Positions 52,236-61,849 of a stretch of 64,000 bases of DNA are shown piece by piece (within the stretch, counting starts at the first letter, position 1; each line of letters begins with the position of its first letter). The notes beneath the pieces were generated by a model. The model ran no database searches, was not told the DNA's origin, and was given only the letters and a program-made list of their open reading frames with translations. The stretch lies in assembly GCF_023734135.1 (NCBI RefSeq), contig NZ_AP025730.1, positions 3,658,001 through 3,722,000 of the forward strand. The letters run 5' to 3'. This stretch comes from Sphaerotilus microaerophilus. Its GTDB lineage: Bacteria; Pseudomonadota; Gammaproteobacteria; Burkholderiales; Burkholderiaceae_C. Position numbers and translations under genes: made by a program.

Positions 52236-55181
52236 ATGACAACGGACACGGGCGGCGGAGGCGGAGGCGGAGGCACGAATGGGGACCTGCTGGATGTGCG
52301 GGTGTTCATCAGTTATCCGCGGGGTGGCTCGGCGCACAGCTGGGCCGAGCGCCTGCAGGCCGAGCTGGACGCCCGCCACGCCGAGGCCTGGCGGGACGAA
52401 ACCGACATCGACCAAGGTGACGCCAATTGGTACGAGCGGATCCGCCGCGCGCTGGACCGGGCCGATGTGGTCGTCTGTGTGCTCGATGCGGCGAGCGACC
52501 GCTGCCGCTGGCAGCAGCGTGAAATCCTTTACGCCGACCGGCTCACCACCCCCGTGCTGGTGCTTCGCACCGCCGACGTGGCGCCGCCCCTTGCCCTGAT
52601 CGAGAAGCAGCCGGTCGAAGTCCGCCGGGTCGAGGAGGCGCCACGGGCCTGGGCCCACCTCGCCGAACAGATCGCAGCGCTCCAGCCCCAGGCCAGCCGA
52701 TCAGCGGACCCCCAACCCATCGACGCCGCTCGCCAGCGTGAACTGAGCTGGCTGCAGGACCTGCTGCACGGTGACCTGTCGGACCGCGAGGCCCGCTACA
52801 TCGAAATCGCCGCGCGGGAGAGCCGGGCGCCCGGCGCCGAGCGGGCCCTGAAGGGCCTGCGCATGCCCACCAGCCTGCTGTTTGAGGCCTTTGGCGTGAA
52901 CATCCGGCCCGGCGCGCCGGCTCAGGAGGCGGCCACGAAGCCCTATGACGACGTGCTCGCAGCCTACCGCGATCTGCCCCGCCGGCCGGTCAAGCGTGCG
53001 GTGGTGCTGGGCGAGCCGGGCGCGGGCAAGACCTTTTCGCTGGAACGCATTGCCTGCGAAACCGCGCGCGCCGCACTGCGCAACCCCGCGGCGCCCCTGC
53101 CCCTGCTGGTGCGACTGGGCCTGTGGACCCGCGACGAGCCGCTCCAGGCCTTCATCGAGAGCCAACTCGGCGACCTGGGCCGTGACTTCCTGCGCCTGCG
53201 CGATGCTGGCCGGGCGGTGCTCCTGCTCGATGCCGCCAACGAGATTCCCCCCGGGCAGCGCCGCGACAAGGCCCAGCAGATCCGCCGAATGGCGGAGGAC
53301 GACCGCTTTGCCGCGGTGCTGCTGAGCTGCAGGGCGCGGGACTTCGAGGCGGACCTGCAACTCCCCTTCGACCGCCTGACCCTGCAGCCCTTGACCCCGC
53401 CGCAGATCCACCGGTTCATCCGCGCCGCGCTGGCTGTCGGGCTCGATCCGGCAGAAGCCGAGCCACTCGCCGAAGCCTGCTTCTGGCGCATCGCCGGTGG
53501 TGAGACTTTGCGAGAGTTCTGGCGCACCTGGGAAGAAGCGGGTGCCACGTTTGACCTGTTCTGGACCGCCGATGCGGTGCCCAAGTCGGACCCGACCGTG
53601 ATCACCAAGACCTCCGGCGAGCAGGAACGACGATGGCGCGAAGCACGCTCCACCCGCGGCCTCCTGCGCCTAGCCGGCAACCCTTACCTGCTCGAAATCA
53701 TGATGCGCCTCCCGGCCATCCCGCCGAACCGGGCGCAACTCTTCGCTGGCTTCATCAGGGTGCTGCACCAGCGTGAGCTCGAAGCACGGGATCGGCGGCA
53801 CGAGCAGACCCCGGATTTCGGCGCTTGGCGGGCGGCCTTGGTGGCCCTGGCAGAGGCACTGCAGCGCGCGGACGGGCGGCCAGGCGGGGGCGACAGCACA
53901 CAAACCGCGCTGGCGCTCGCCGACTGCCCCTCGTCACTATCCGCGACGCTGATCGACTTCTCAATCGACGCCAGCGTGCTGCAACGCGTGGGCGACAGCC
54001 TGCGCTTCACTCACCAGCTGCTGCAGGAGTCCCTGGCCGCCGACGTGTTGCTGGACGCTGCGAAGACAGGCAGTCGGCCGGCCAGCGACTTCTGGCCCCA
54101 GAGCCGCTGGTGGCAGCGCAGCGGCTGGGAGGTGGTGGCCGAGATCGCCGCCGAGGCCTGCGAAGGCGACGTCCCCGCGCAGCTGGCGTTGATCCGCTGG
54201 CTGGCGCTGGACCATCCAGGCCTGGCTGCGGATGTCTGGCTGCACATCGATCGCCCTGCTTTGCCGCCGGATCTTCTGAGCCAGACGGCAGCGCAGTGGC
54301 GCCCCCGGCTGACCGACGTGGTGGCAGAACCGGCCCCGGCTGCGCGCGCTGCCATCGGCCGTTGGCTGGGCCTGCTCGACCTGGATGACCGCCGCGGCGT
54401 AGGCCTGGGTTCTGACGGCCTCCCGGACATCGACTGGGTCGAATTTGACGACTGCCTATCGTTCACGTACCAAGGTACCAAGCATCCTGGACTACCGCCC
54501 TTTGCGCTTTCGCGCCATCTCGTTACCAACCGACAGTTCCAAGCGTTCGTTGATTCACCTGACGGATATGCGGCACCTCGGTGGTGGTCTGATGTGCATG
54601 ACCAACTGAAACCCTCCCTTAGACCAGCCACATGGCCTGAGGCAAACTGCCCACGTGAGAACGTCAATTGGTTCGAGGCGGTAGCATTCTGCCGCTGGCT
54701 CACAGAGCATCTTCACAGATCTGGCCGCCTTCCGCTCAGCCAAGTAATTTCGTTGCCAACTGAGCACCAGTGGGAGCGCGCTGCGAGAGGTCGTCGCGGA
54801 TTGCCTTTCCCAAACTCTGGGGTCTACATCATCGAATCGATCAACTACGAAGAGCGCAACTCAATAGGCGCGGGAACCTCCCTCCTGAGAACCTGTGCTG
54901 TTGGTCTGTATCCACAAAGCGCCACGCAAGAGGGCGGTTTGCTCGATATGTTGGGGAACGTCAGTGAATGGTGCTCCGATACGTACAGTCCGAAGCTTGA
55001 ATCGGATGGTATTCGATTGTCGCTTGCCGCACGTGTGCACCGCGGAGGCTGTTGGAACTCCTCGCCAGTGAGAATGAGCACATTGGCTCGTGACTTGCAC
55101 TCGCCCCTTGGCCGGCACAACGGCCTCGGTTTCCGGGTGTGTCGAACATCCCCATCCGAATCGCGTGCCTCTGGTCGCTGA
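52236..55181 (+). CDS. TIR - NACHT (STAND) NTPase - FGE-like sulfatase-modifying domain protein
   Basis: 981 aa from ATG at 52236 (AAGGGAAG upstream); a Gly8 run follows the start. The TIR-like domain covers ~18-150 (DVRVFISYPRGG; SWAERLQAELDARHAEAWRDE; VVVCVLDAASDRC). The NACHT NTPase has Walker A VLGEPGAGKTFSLERIA (~262) and Walker B AVLLLDAANEIP. The C-terminal ~240 residues are an FGE/SUMF1-like domain: FALSRHLVTNRQFQAFVD, VNWFEAVAFCRWLTEH, SLPTEHQWERAARG, DMLGNVSEWCSD, RGGCWNSS and GLGFRVCR. TIR and STAND modules are common in bacterial immunity and cell death (TIR often cleaves NAD). The FGE part could be a sensor or ligand-binding domain. The gene is convergent with a second protein of the same layout. 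Confidence 0.88.
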   Translation: MTTDTGGGGGGGGTNGDLLDVRVFISYPRGGSAHSWAERLQAELDARHAEAWRDETDIDQGDANWYERIRRALDRADVVVCVLDAASDRCRWQQREILYADRLTTPVLVLRTADVAPPLALIEKQPVEVRRVEEAPRAWAHLAEQIAALQPQASRSADPQPIDAARQRELSWLQDLLHGDLSDREARYIEIAARESRAPGAERALKGLRMPTSLLFEAFGVNIRPGAPAQEAATKPYDDVLAAYRDLPRRPVKRAVVLGEPGAGKTFSLERIACETARAALRNPAAPLPLLVRLGLWTRDEPLQAFIESQLGDLGRDFLRLRDAGRAVLLLDAANEIPPGQRRDKAQQIRRMAEDDRFAAVLLSCRARDFEADLQLPFDRLTLQPLTPPQIHRFIRAALAVGLDPAEAEPLAEACFWRIAGGETLREFWRTWEEAGATFDLFWTADAVPKSDPTVITKTSGEQERRWREARSTRGLLRLAGNPYLLEIMMRLPAIPPNRAQLFAGFIRVLHQRELEARDRRHEQTPDFGAWRAALVALAEALQRADGRPGGGDSTQTALALADCPSSLSATLIDFSIDASVLQRVGDSLRFTHQLLQESLAADVLLDAAKTGSRPASDFWPQSRWWQRSGWEVVAEIAAEACEGDVPAQLALIRWLALDHPGLAADVWLHIDRPALPPDLLSQTAAQWRPRLTDVVAEPAPAARAAIGRWLGLLDLDDRRGVGLGSDGLPDIDWVEFDDCLSFTYQGTKHPGLPPFALSRHLVTNRQFQAFVDSPDGYAAPRWWSDVHDQLKPSLRPATWPEANCPRENVNWFEAVAFCRWLTEHLHRSGRLPLSQVISLPTEHQWERAARGRRGLPFPNSGVYIIESINYEERNSIGAGTSLLRTCAVGLYPQSATQEGGLLDMLGNVSEWCSDTYSPKLESDGIRLSLAARVHRGGCWNSSPVRMSTLARDLHSPLGRHNGLGFRVCRTSPSESRASGR

Positions 55182-55439
55182 CTCGCGTTGCGTCACGCCA
55201 TCCGTCACCTCGGATAAAGCTACGACGCCCTGTGCAGCGGCCGCATCCCCTTCGCCGAGTTCGACACCAGTGTGCGGGGCTCGATCCACACCCGGAAGGC
55301 CGACCGGCACGGTGGGCTGCGTGCCCATGTGCTGGCGCCCTTCATCCTGCCTCCGAGGTGCCACCCGAAGGGCTCTGCCGGCGACTGGAAATACGCGCCC
55401 GCCGCTGCGCGGCGCGGTCAGTGAACAGCCTTCTAGCGT
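55182..55439. other. Convergent intergenic gap with a possible gene fragment
   Basis: 258 bases between the two TIR-STAND genes. On the plus strand 55218-55424 is open for 68 codons after a stop, without a start codon (begins SYDALCSGRIPFAEFD, ends AARRGQ). It might be a remnant of a lost gene. No hairpin terminator with a T-run was noticed. Confidence 0.3.
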
Positions 55440-58372
55440 TCAGCGGCCAGCGGCGCCCGCGGGCTGCGATTCAGGCGGGGATACGCGACAAACCCGAAAA
55501 CCGACATTGTTAGTCCAATCGTCGGGGTGGAAGTCGGCGCCAACCGACACCCGCAGTTCTTTCGGGTAGCTGCCCCAGGAACCGCCTCGCAGTACATAAC
55601 TGCGGTCCGGGTCCGCCGCCTTCGGATCTGCAGGCAACTTGTCGCTCATGTAGGCGGACAACGTCCATTCCCAAACACTGCCCGCGGTGTCGTGAAGCCC
55701 AAATGGATTGGGGGCGTAACTGCCTGCCGGTGCAATGCGGTGAGCGAATCGGGAATCACACCCAACACAGTTCGCCCGAGGTGGCCGGCCGGGCCGCTCC
55801 TTCGGGAGTTCGGGCCCCCACCAGAAGGCGGCTTCCTGGCTGCCGGGGCGACCGGGAGCACGGGCGACGTACTCCCATTCCTCTTCGGTCGGCAGCCGCC
55901 AAGTTCGGCCCGTCAATTCTCCCAGCCATTCGGTGTAGGCCGTTGCATCGTCATGACTCACATTGACGACCGGGATATCGCCGGTTCGCCAATTCCAATC
56001 GCTTACGTCTGGCGCCAACTCGGGGTAGCTGGGCTTCACCACTCCCTTCGACAGAGTTCGACGGCGTTGCCAGACGGCGTAGTCGTACTCAGCGAGCGTC
56101 ACCTCGAACTGGCCGAAGGCGGTGCAAGGCTCGGACATCTGGCGCAGATCGACACGACGCCAGGTCTCGCCGGGACGGCACTTGATCGCTTCCTTGTCGT
56201 CCCGGCCGGGTTTGCAGCCATAGTCGAACTCTCCCAGGGGGATGTCCACCGTGCGTGGAATCGGTGGGGAGCGCCAGCCCCAACGGAGCGTCATCACGAT
56301 GTCCTGGGCTTCGTCGGTCGCAAGCCACTCCGCTGTCGCATGGCGGATCGGGTACTGCACAAGAAGCCCCGCCAACAAGAGCGCAACCGTCCACAGCCCT
56401 GCCACACGAGCCAGCGCCGGGCGCCGCGCGCTTTTCAGGTAGGCCAGCTCCGCCTCGCTGGCCATGAAGCGCACCGCGTCATACCGGTGCAGCAGCCTGC
56501 GATCGGGGCCGTTCAGGAGCCGGTCGGCGGCGCCCGTGGTCGGCCAGGCCTGCGCCTCCTGCCGCAGGTTCTGCCGCAGCAGGTCGCGGTCCTTGTGTGC
56601 CGCCAGGTACTCGACCAGGCGGGGCCAGTAGGGTTGTGGCGGGCCGCCGGCCGGGCCGGGCGGGCGGCTGCGCAGCAGGGCTTCGTGGATCAGGTCGACG
56701 CGGCGGTGTCGGCCGCCCGGCTGCGCTGGCCCGAGAGGGCGCCCAGCAGCTGCTGGCCGCGGGCCAGGTCGGCGGCCTGGAAGCCCTGCCCGGCCTGCCG
56801 GCAGGCCTGCAGCCAGGTGAGGGACTGGCGGGTGTGCCGGCCTTCCGGGTGAAAGTGCGCCAGCGCCGAGAGCAGCTCCAGCGCGCCGCGCCGCATCGGG
56901 CTGCGGGCATCGCCCAGGCCCGCCAGCAGGCGGTCGGCCTCGCTGGCCAGAAGGCCGCCCAGGCGGCCGAGGGCGTCGTACTCCGCCAGCGTCAGCACGC
57001 CGGGCGCAGCGGGCGCACCCCGCGGGCGGCGCAGCCAGAGGGTTTCCATCGCGTGCTGCAGCAGCGGCAGCGCGGCGGCGGGGTCGTCTTCCGCGTCGTC
57101 CAGCAGGGCCTGCAGCAGCTCCGGCTGCACGGTCAGCCGGCCCAGGCGGGCGGGGGCCGTGATGGCCTGGGCCAGCCCTGCCCGGCCCATCGGCGTGAGG
57201 GTGAAGGGGCTGGTCAGCGTGTTGAGCAGGCCGGCCAGGCGCGGCAGGTCTTCGGCGATGCGGTGCTGGTAGTCGCTGCGGCAGGTGCTGACCAGGTGCA
57301 GCGGGCTGGCCGGGGCGGTGAGTGCCTCGGTGAGCAGCAGATCCAGCCGGGCGCGGGCGCTGGCGCTGCTGAGGGTGAACAGCTCCTCGAACTGGTCGAT
57401 CACCAGCAGCACGCCGATGGGGCGCTGGCCGAGGGCGTCGCGCAGCCACAGGCGCAGGGTTTCGGGCGGGCCGTGGCGCAGCTTCTCCAGCAGGTCGAGC
57501 GACTTCTCCTTCAAGGCAGGCGCCAGCACCTCGGCCAGCGACACCAGCGGGTCGTTGCCGGGCAGCATCGGCGCGGTGACGGCCCAGTCGTCCAGCCCGG
57601 TGCGGGCGGAAAGGGCCCCCTGCTCGGCCAGCGGCAACAGGCCGGCGCGCATCAGCGAGGACTTGCCCGAGCCGCTGCCGCCGACGATGTGCAGCCAACG
57701 GCGGTACGGCGTGCTGCTGCCAGCCAGCGCCTGGGCGGGCGCGCCCTTGCCTTCGAGCAGCGCGATGGACGGAATGTCCGGCGTGCGGCCCAGCAGGTTC
57801 AGCGCGGCCAGCACCTCCCGCTCGCGGCCGAAGAAGCGCCGGGCCTGCTCCTTCTGGAACGATGCCAACCCCACCCAGGGGCAGACGTCGGGCGGCAGCA
57901 GCGCCTCGGCCGGCGGGCCGTCGTCGGCCACAGCGCCCACGCCGGCCAGCGGGCGGGTCAGTGCCTCGACCAGCGCGTCGGGCGGCGCCTCCTCCTCCTC
58001 CCACCTCACCCCCTGCAGCAGGCCGAGGAAGGGCAGCGTCGCCAGGTCCGGCGCGCCGGGCAGCAGCACCGGCACGATCTGCGGGCGCTCCTGCGCCTCC
58101 TGCGCGCCGAAGTGGCGGTTCAACACGGTGGAGGTTTCCGCGCCCACCCAGCGCCCCAGCCCGCGCGGGCCGAGCAGCACGACGAAGCGCCGGCAGCCCT
58201 GCAGTGCCTCGCCCAGCGCATCCAGCCAGTGGTCGCTGGCGCGAAGCGAGGCGTCATCCTTGAAGACGGTCAGCCCCCGGGCGAGCAAGGCCTGGTGCAA
58301 CAGGTCCGCCTGCGCCAGGTGGATGGCGCGGTGGTAGCTGATGAAGACGTCGGGCCGCTGCGGCTCTCCCAT
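55440..58372 (-). pseudogene. TIR - nSTAND ATPase - TM - FGE-like protein, frameshifted
   Basis: Starts with ATG at 58372 (AAGGGAAG upstream) and reads for 560 codons to a stop at 56690; the remainder continues in another frame to 55440. The N-terminal TIR domain (PDVFISYHRAIHLAQADLLHQALLARGLTVF; RRFVVLLGPRGLGRWVG) is followed by an nSTAND1-type ATPase: FGREREVLAALNLL, Walker A GGSGSGKSSLMRAGLLPL (~234), LLVIDQFEELFTL (~330). The frame breaks near 56690-56740, just before RRVDLIHEALLRS. After it come a transmembrane helix (VAGLWTVALLLAGLLVQY) and an FGE domain (EVTLAEYDYAVW; LPTEEEWEYVARA; HDTAGSVWEW; VLRGGSWGS; NNVGFRVCRV). An intact form would be about 975 aa. The shift may be a real mutation, a sequencing error or, less likely, programmed. 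Confidence 0.82.
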
Positions 58373-58434
58373 GCTCTTCCCTTCGGTTTGCGGGAGATTC
58401 TCGCGGATGATTCAGTTCGGGAGAAGCCTGCACG

Positions 58435-58740
58435 ATGTCATCCACCGCCCCAACGACGGACCCGGACCAGAAGGTGGCCTGGCTGGCGCAGATCCACTAC
58501 CCCGGTGAGGCCGTGATCGGCCTGCTGCTCTACGTGAAGCTGTCGATGACCGGCAACGAATCGGAGTTCCTGCGCAACCATCGGCGCGAGCACCCCGACT
58601 TCCCGCACGAGAGCACCGCACAACAGCTCTTCAGCGAAACCCAGTTCGAGGCCTACCGATCACTGGGCGAGCATGTGGGGCGAGACTTGTTTGCCGGCCA
58701 CCTCCTCGACAATCTCGCGCCAGCCGACGTGGGGGCGTGA
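58435..58740 (+). CDS. Small protein matching the C-terminal part of patatin-like proteins
   Basis: 101 aa from ATG at 58435, GGGAGAAG upstream. The segment LLLYVKLSMTGNESEFLRNH, then HPDFPHESTAQQLFSETQFEAYRSLGEHVGRDLF, is the typical end of long patatin-like phospholipases (pattern YVKxxxTGdE..FP.ESTxxQxFxExQFExYRxLG). The Ser-Asp catalytic domain is absent, so this is a fragment or a stand-alone module. It is divergent from the frameshifted TIR gene, 62 bases apart. Confidence 0.65.
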   Translation: MSSTAPTTDPDQKVAWLAQIHYPGEAVIGLLLYVKLSMTGNESEFLRNHRREHPDFPHESTAQQLFSETQFEAYRSLGEHVGRDLFAGHLLDNLAPADVGA

Positions 58741-59235
58741 ATCCGGAGACTGGCCGGGGCGCTGCAACCCCAACGGACGGAAGAGGCCCGCCCTCTGGAC
58801 TGAAGCGCTGCTTCCATACCGGACAGCCAAACCAGGGGTCGGATGGGTTGTGGTCCGGGTTGATCAACGCAGTTCATGGGGCCGTCGTCCTGTTCAGGCC
58901 GGCGACTTGTCCGGGGCTTGAGGGTGGCAATCCGTCGTCAAACGCTGTGCGGCATTGCCCCCGCAGACACGCTGCGCATACTGGAGAGGCTTTCTGCGGG
59001 CATCGTGCCTGCCAAGCCTTTGGGTCGGTCTCACCGGCCTGGAGTCCAGCTCCGCTGGCGTCGCAGTCGTCACCTGCCTTGATGGGGTTGCGCTGGGTGC
59101 GCAGCCTTCGAGGCACCGGTGTCGCCGCGGTGCCCGGTCCCTGAGGGCTGGCGCTGCCTGCCCTCTTCTTCCCTGGCGGGGAACCTCGAGTTCCCTGCGG
59201 AGCCCTGGTGTTCCCGCTCCTCCGAGGAGAACACC
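58741..59235. other. Gene-poor region
   Basis: About 500 bases without a convincing gene. It contains the second copy of the 25-base repeat (59057-59081). The composition resembles the gene-poor stretch at 23.8-25.0 kb, suggesting related island backbone DNA. Confidence 0.5.
59057..59081. repeat. 25-base dispersed repeat, copy 2
   Basis: Matches 24338-24362 in 24 of 25 positions. It may be part of an island backbone motif. Confidence 0.75.
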
Positions 59236-59493
59236 ATGTCCCTTCATCCCGTGCCTGCGCCGATGGCGCTGTGCGTTCTGCTGGGCGGCAGCGGGCTGCC
59301 GTTACCAGTCCAGCGGACCGAGCGTCCCCTGGCCGCGCTGCTGACGGCTCGCCCGTCGGTTTCGCCGGCTCGTATGTGGCCTCGCAGCTGGCCCAGTGGT
59401 CGACGGCTCTGGCGACTGCACCCCTTCGTCCGCCCGCCCTGGCGCGAACGGGCGATCGCGGTGGTGCCGGCGCCCCAGGCGTTCGGCACCTGA
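59236..59493 (+). CDS. Small hypothetical protein
   Basis: 85 aa, ATG at 59236 preceded by a strong GAGGAG (59224-59229). Sequence MSLHPVPAPMALCVLLGGSG is followed by Arg/Pro/Trp-rich residues; no domain recognised. The good ribosome-binding site is the main support. Codon composition is ambiguous and it may be a leader peptide or spurious. Confidence 0.35.
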   Translation: MSLHPVPAPMALCVLLGGSGLPLPVQRTERPLAALLTARPSVSPARMWPRSWPSGRRLWRLHPFVRPPWRERAIAVVPAPQAFGT

Positions 59494-59679
59494 TGGTCCC
59501 GCCCCGATCCGGCAGGGTCGGGTGCGGTACTTCGGCCTGGGCGGCAACGCCTCGGTCAATGGTGTGGACCTCGCCTTCGGGTGGGGTTCACCTGCGTTCC
59601 GTCGAATCGACGACGGCCCCAGCCACGGGAGAAGCGGTCTGCCATGGTGCAGAGGCGCCCTCCCCCACAGGAGCGTTGC

Positions 59680-60183
59680 ATGCCCCTTGAGAGTGTTCCC
59701 CCACGCCCCCCGCGCTCGGCCCTGCGCAAGGAGGAAGAGCGCGTCTGGGTCGGCTTCTATCAGCGCGTCGGTCGTGACCCCGCCATGGCGGCGGATGTCA
59801 TGGCCCAGCTGGAGGTCGACGCGTTGATGAAGCGCCAGCATCTGGGTCTGTACCTGCGCTGCAAGGCGGCCCAGCGCCGGCACAAGGAGCGCCAGGCCCG
59901 CCACAAGCGGGCGGGGCTCTGGCTGCGCAGTTCGCTGCGCACGGTGCTTCTGGAGCCGGTTCTGGCACTGGTGCAGTTCCTGGCCAACGGCCGCGAACTG
60001 CTGCTGGCCAGTCTGCCGCCCCCCAAGGCAGAGCCAGCCAGCCCGCAGGCGCGCCGCCTGGCCCGCCAGCCGGGTTACGCGGCGGCACGAGCGGGCTTCG
60101 AGCAGGAAGGTGGCCCGGCCGCCCCGTCCCGCCCTGGCAGGCATCCTGGGGTTGTGGCCCCTGGTGATCGCGAGGCGGCCTGA
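59680..60183 (+). CDS. Hypothetical helical protein
   Basis: 167 aa from ATG at 59680 with AGGAG upstream. The central part is strongly helical and basic (EEERVWVGFYQRVG; MAADVMAQLEVDALMKRQHLGLYLRCKAAQRRHKERQARH). A hydrophobic patch TVLLEPVLALVQFLANGRELLLASL follows, then a Pro/Arg-rich tail. No family recognised. It lies in the same direction as the RadC-family gene. Confidence 0.6.
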   Translation: MPLESVPPRPPRSALRKEEERVWVGFYQRVGRDPAMAADVMAQLEVDALMKRQHLGLYLRCKAAQRRHKERQARHKRAGLWLRSSLRTVLLEPVLALVQFLANGRELLLASLPPPKAEPASPQARRLARQPGYAAARAGFEQEGGPAAPSRPGRHPGVVAPGDREAA

Positions 60184-60273
60184 TCGGCAGCCTCCCGAGG
60201 TTTCCGGCGATCGCCTGGCGTCTGCGCAACCCGCAGCGCCAGCGGTCGGCTGGAATCCTTTCCAGCCAGAACT

Positions 60274-60666
60274 TCAGGAGGACAGGGGTCGCTGAGAAAT
60301 GCAGTTGGACCACTCCCGGTCGATCAGCCAGTGCAGGAACTGGGTGTCGCGCGAGGTGCCCCAGTAGTAGGCCTTGCAGCGCGAGACGTAGGCCTTCAGA
60401 TCGCCAGTGGTGCGCACGTCCTCCGGCTCGAAGCCGGTGATCTCCGTGAAGCGCGCGATCTCCGGGCGCGTGAGTCGGATGGAGGATCCCAGGCGCAGCA
60501 TGTTCTGGCTCGTCAAGGGTGAAGGTCCTCCGATGATGGTGCTGAGCCGGCTTACGCGGGCCAGTTCCTCGGCCGGCGCGGACGGAATATTTCCAGTTGA
60601 CTTGGTATGACAGGCCAGTCGGCCTGGAGTCTCACCCGACAGGGCCAACCTGTCCTTTTCTTCCAC
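60274..60666 (-). CDS. Hypothetical small island protein
   Basis: Up to 130 aa with a GTG start at 60666; a shorter form from ATG at 60501 is possible. The conserved-looking part is ARFTEITGFEPEDVRTTGDL followed by KAYVSRCKAYYWGTSRDTQFLHWLIDREW. No named domain. Gene density and codon use support coding, but the start is uncertain. Confidence 0.55.
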   Translation of the reverse strand: MEEKDRLALSGETPGRLACHTKSTGNIPSAPAEELARVSRLSTIIGGPSPLTSQNMLRLGSSIRLTRPEIARFTEITGFEPEDVRTTGDLKAYVSRCKAYYWGTSRDTQFLHWLIDREWSNCISQRPLSS

Positions 60667-60742
60667 CCACCTTGCAGCCTCGGGGCCTGGCCCCTGGGGC
60701 CGGTGCTCTCAGGTTTGCAGACATGAACCTTTGGAGCACAAA

Positions 60743-61342
60743 ATGAACTTCGAACAGATCAGCCGCGACGCCCTGGTGGCGGCGTTGTTGTCACCGACCG
60801 CTGCGACAGGAATCGATGGGGATGTCGGCACCGCGCCGATTGTCCGGGACGGCCTTCCACCGCGATGGAGACTGAAGCAAGCCGACCGAGATCAACTGCT
60901 CAGGCAACGGTTGAGCATCGCCCGGGAACTGCTCTTGCGGGACCTGGCAGCGCAAATGCACCGCGGGCCGGTGCTGGATTCACCGAGCACCCTGCGTGAA
61001 TGGCTGCGGCTGCGCTGCGCGGGGCTGGAGCACGAGGTGTTTCTCGCGCTGTTCCTGGACACCCACCACCGCCTGTTGGTTGCCCAGGAGCTGTTCAGGG
61101 GCACCTTGACGCAGACGTCGGTCTACCCGCGCGAGCTGGTCAAGGAGGCGCTGAGGCACAACGCTGCCGCGCTGATCGTGGCGCACAACCACCCCAGCGG
61201 TCAGGCCGAACCCAGCCGGGCCGACGAGTACCTGACGCAGTCGCTCAAGACCGCGCTGGCGCTGGTGGATGTGCGGTTGCTGGATCACTTCGTGGTGGGG
61301 TGCGATGCCATCGTGTCGTTTGCGGAAAGGGGGATGGTTTGA
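60743..61342 (+). CDS. RadC-family JAB/MPN domain protein
   Basis: 199 aa from ATG at 60743 (GGAG 7 bases upstream). The JAMM-like motif is complete: HNHPSGQAEPSRAD (His-x-His ... Asp), preceded by EHEVFLALFLDTHHRLLVAQELFRGTLTQTSVYPRELVKEAL. It lacks most of the helix-hairpin-helix N-terminus of chromosomal RadC; this shorter type is common on plasmids, phages and islands. Despite the name, a role in DNA repair is not established. It is the last island gene before the chromosomal etf genes. Confidence 0.9.
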   Translation: MNFEQISRDALVAALLSPTAATGIDGDVGTAPIVRDGLPPRWRLKQADRDQLLRQRLSIARELLLRDLAAQMHRGPVLDSPSTLREWLRLRCAGLEHEVFLALFLDTHHRLLVAQELFRGTLTQTSVYPRELVKEALRHNAAALIVAHNHPSGQAEPSRADEYLTQSLKTALALVDVRLLDHFVVGCDAIVSFAERGMV

Positions 61343-61849
61343 CCGTGACGCGTCTCGCGGGTGCGCCGTGCGCTGGTCCTGACAGACCAACACGGCGTCT
61401 TGCGAGATTCGGACCTTGCCCTTCCACCGCACCCTCACCGTTTCGAGCCGGGGAAAGGACCATTGCGCCTGCGCTCATCCCAACAGCAATGCACACAGCA
61501 GCAATCGCCTTCAGCGCGCCTCAGTCGGCGCCGTAACACACCAAGTCAGCCCCCGCAGCCCGGCCAGCAGGTGGCGCGTGAAAGATCCGGGCTAGGCTGG
61601 ATCCGCTCGGAAAAAAATCTCTCGGTATTGTCTGTGGATCGCTACGTCTGAGCGGTCAGCGCCTGGTACCGGTCCCATGCTCTGGATGCTCCGTTTGCCC
61701 GGTTGCGATGCGAAGTGCCACTCGACATCGTCAGTCGCATCAGAGCGGTTGTCTCACCATGGCAGCCCGCATGCCCAACCGCCCTGCCGGCCTCGCGGCA
61801 CGCCTGATCTGCGGTGGCAAGTCGATTGGCAAGCTACGCCAACCGTCAG
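61343..61849. other. Intergenic region likely containing the island's right border
   Basis: 507 bases without a supported gene between the RadC-family gene and etfA. I searched by eye for the tRNA-Thr 3' sequence (TTTCACCGGCACCA) and found no copy. A poly-A/T-rich patch CGGAAAAAAATCTC lies near 61610. The border may be degraded or located elsewhere. Confidence 0.45.

Larger units (their letters stand above)
20124..61600. mobile_element. Genomic island at tRNA-Thr carrying defence systems (right border approximate)
   Basis: The left end is set by tRNA-Thr plus integrase. The contents are typical mobile or accessory genes: actin-like segregation operon, IS91 elements, second integrase, RT-nitrilase, Zorya, type I RM, TIR-STAND genes and a RadC-family gene. 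The chromosome appears to resume at etfA (61850). No conjugation genes are seen, so this is an integrated island or a decayed ICE rather than a self-transmissible element, as far as this window shows. Confidence 0.65.
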
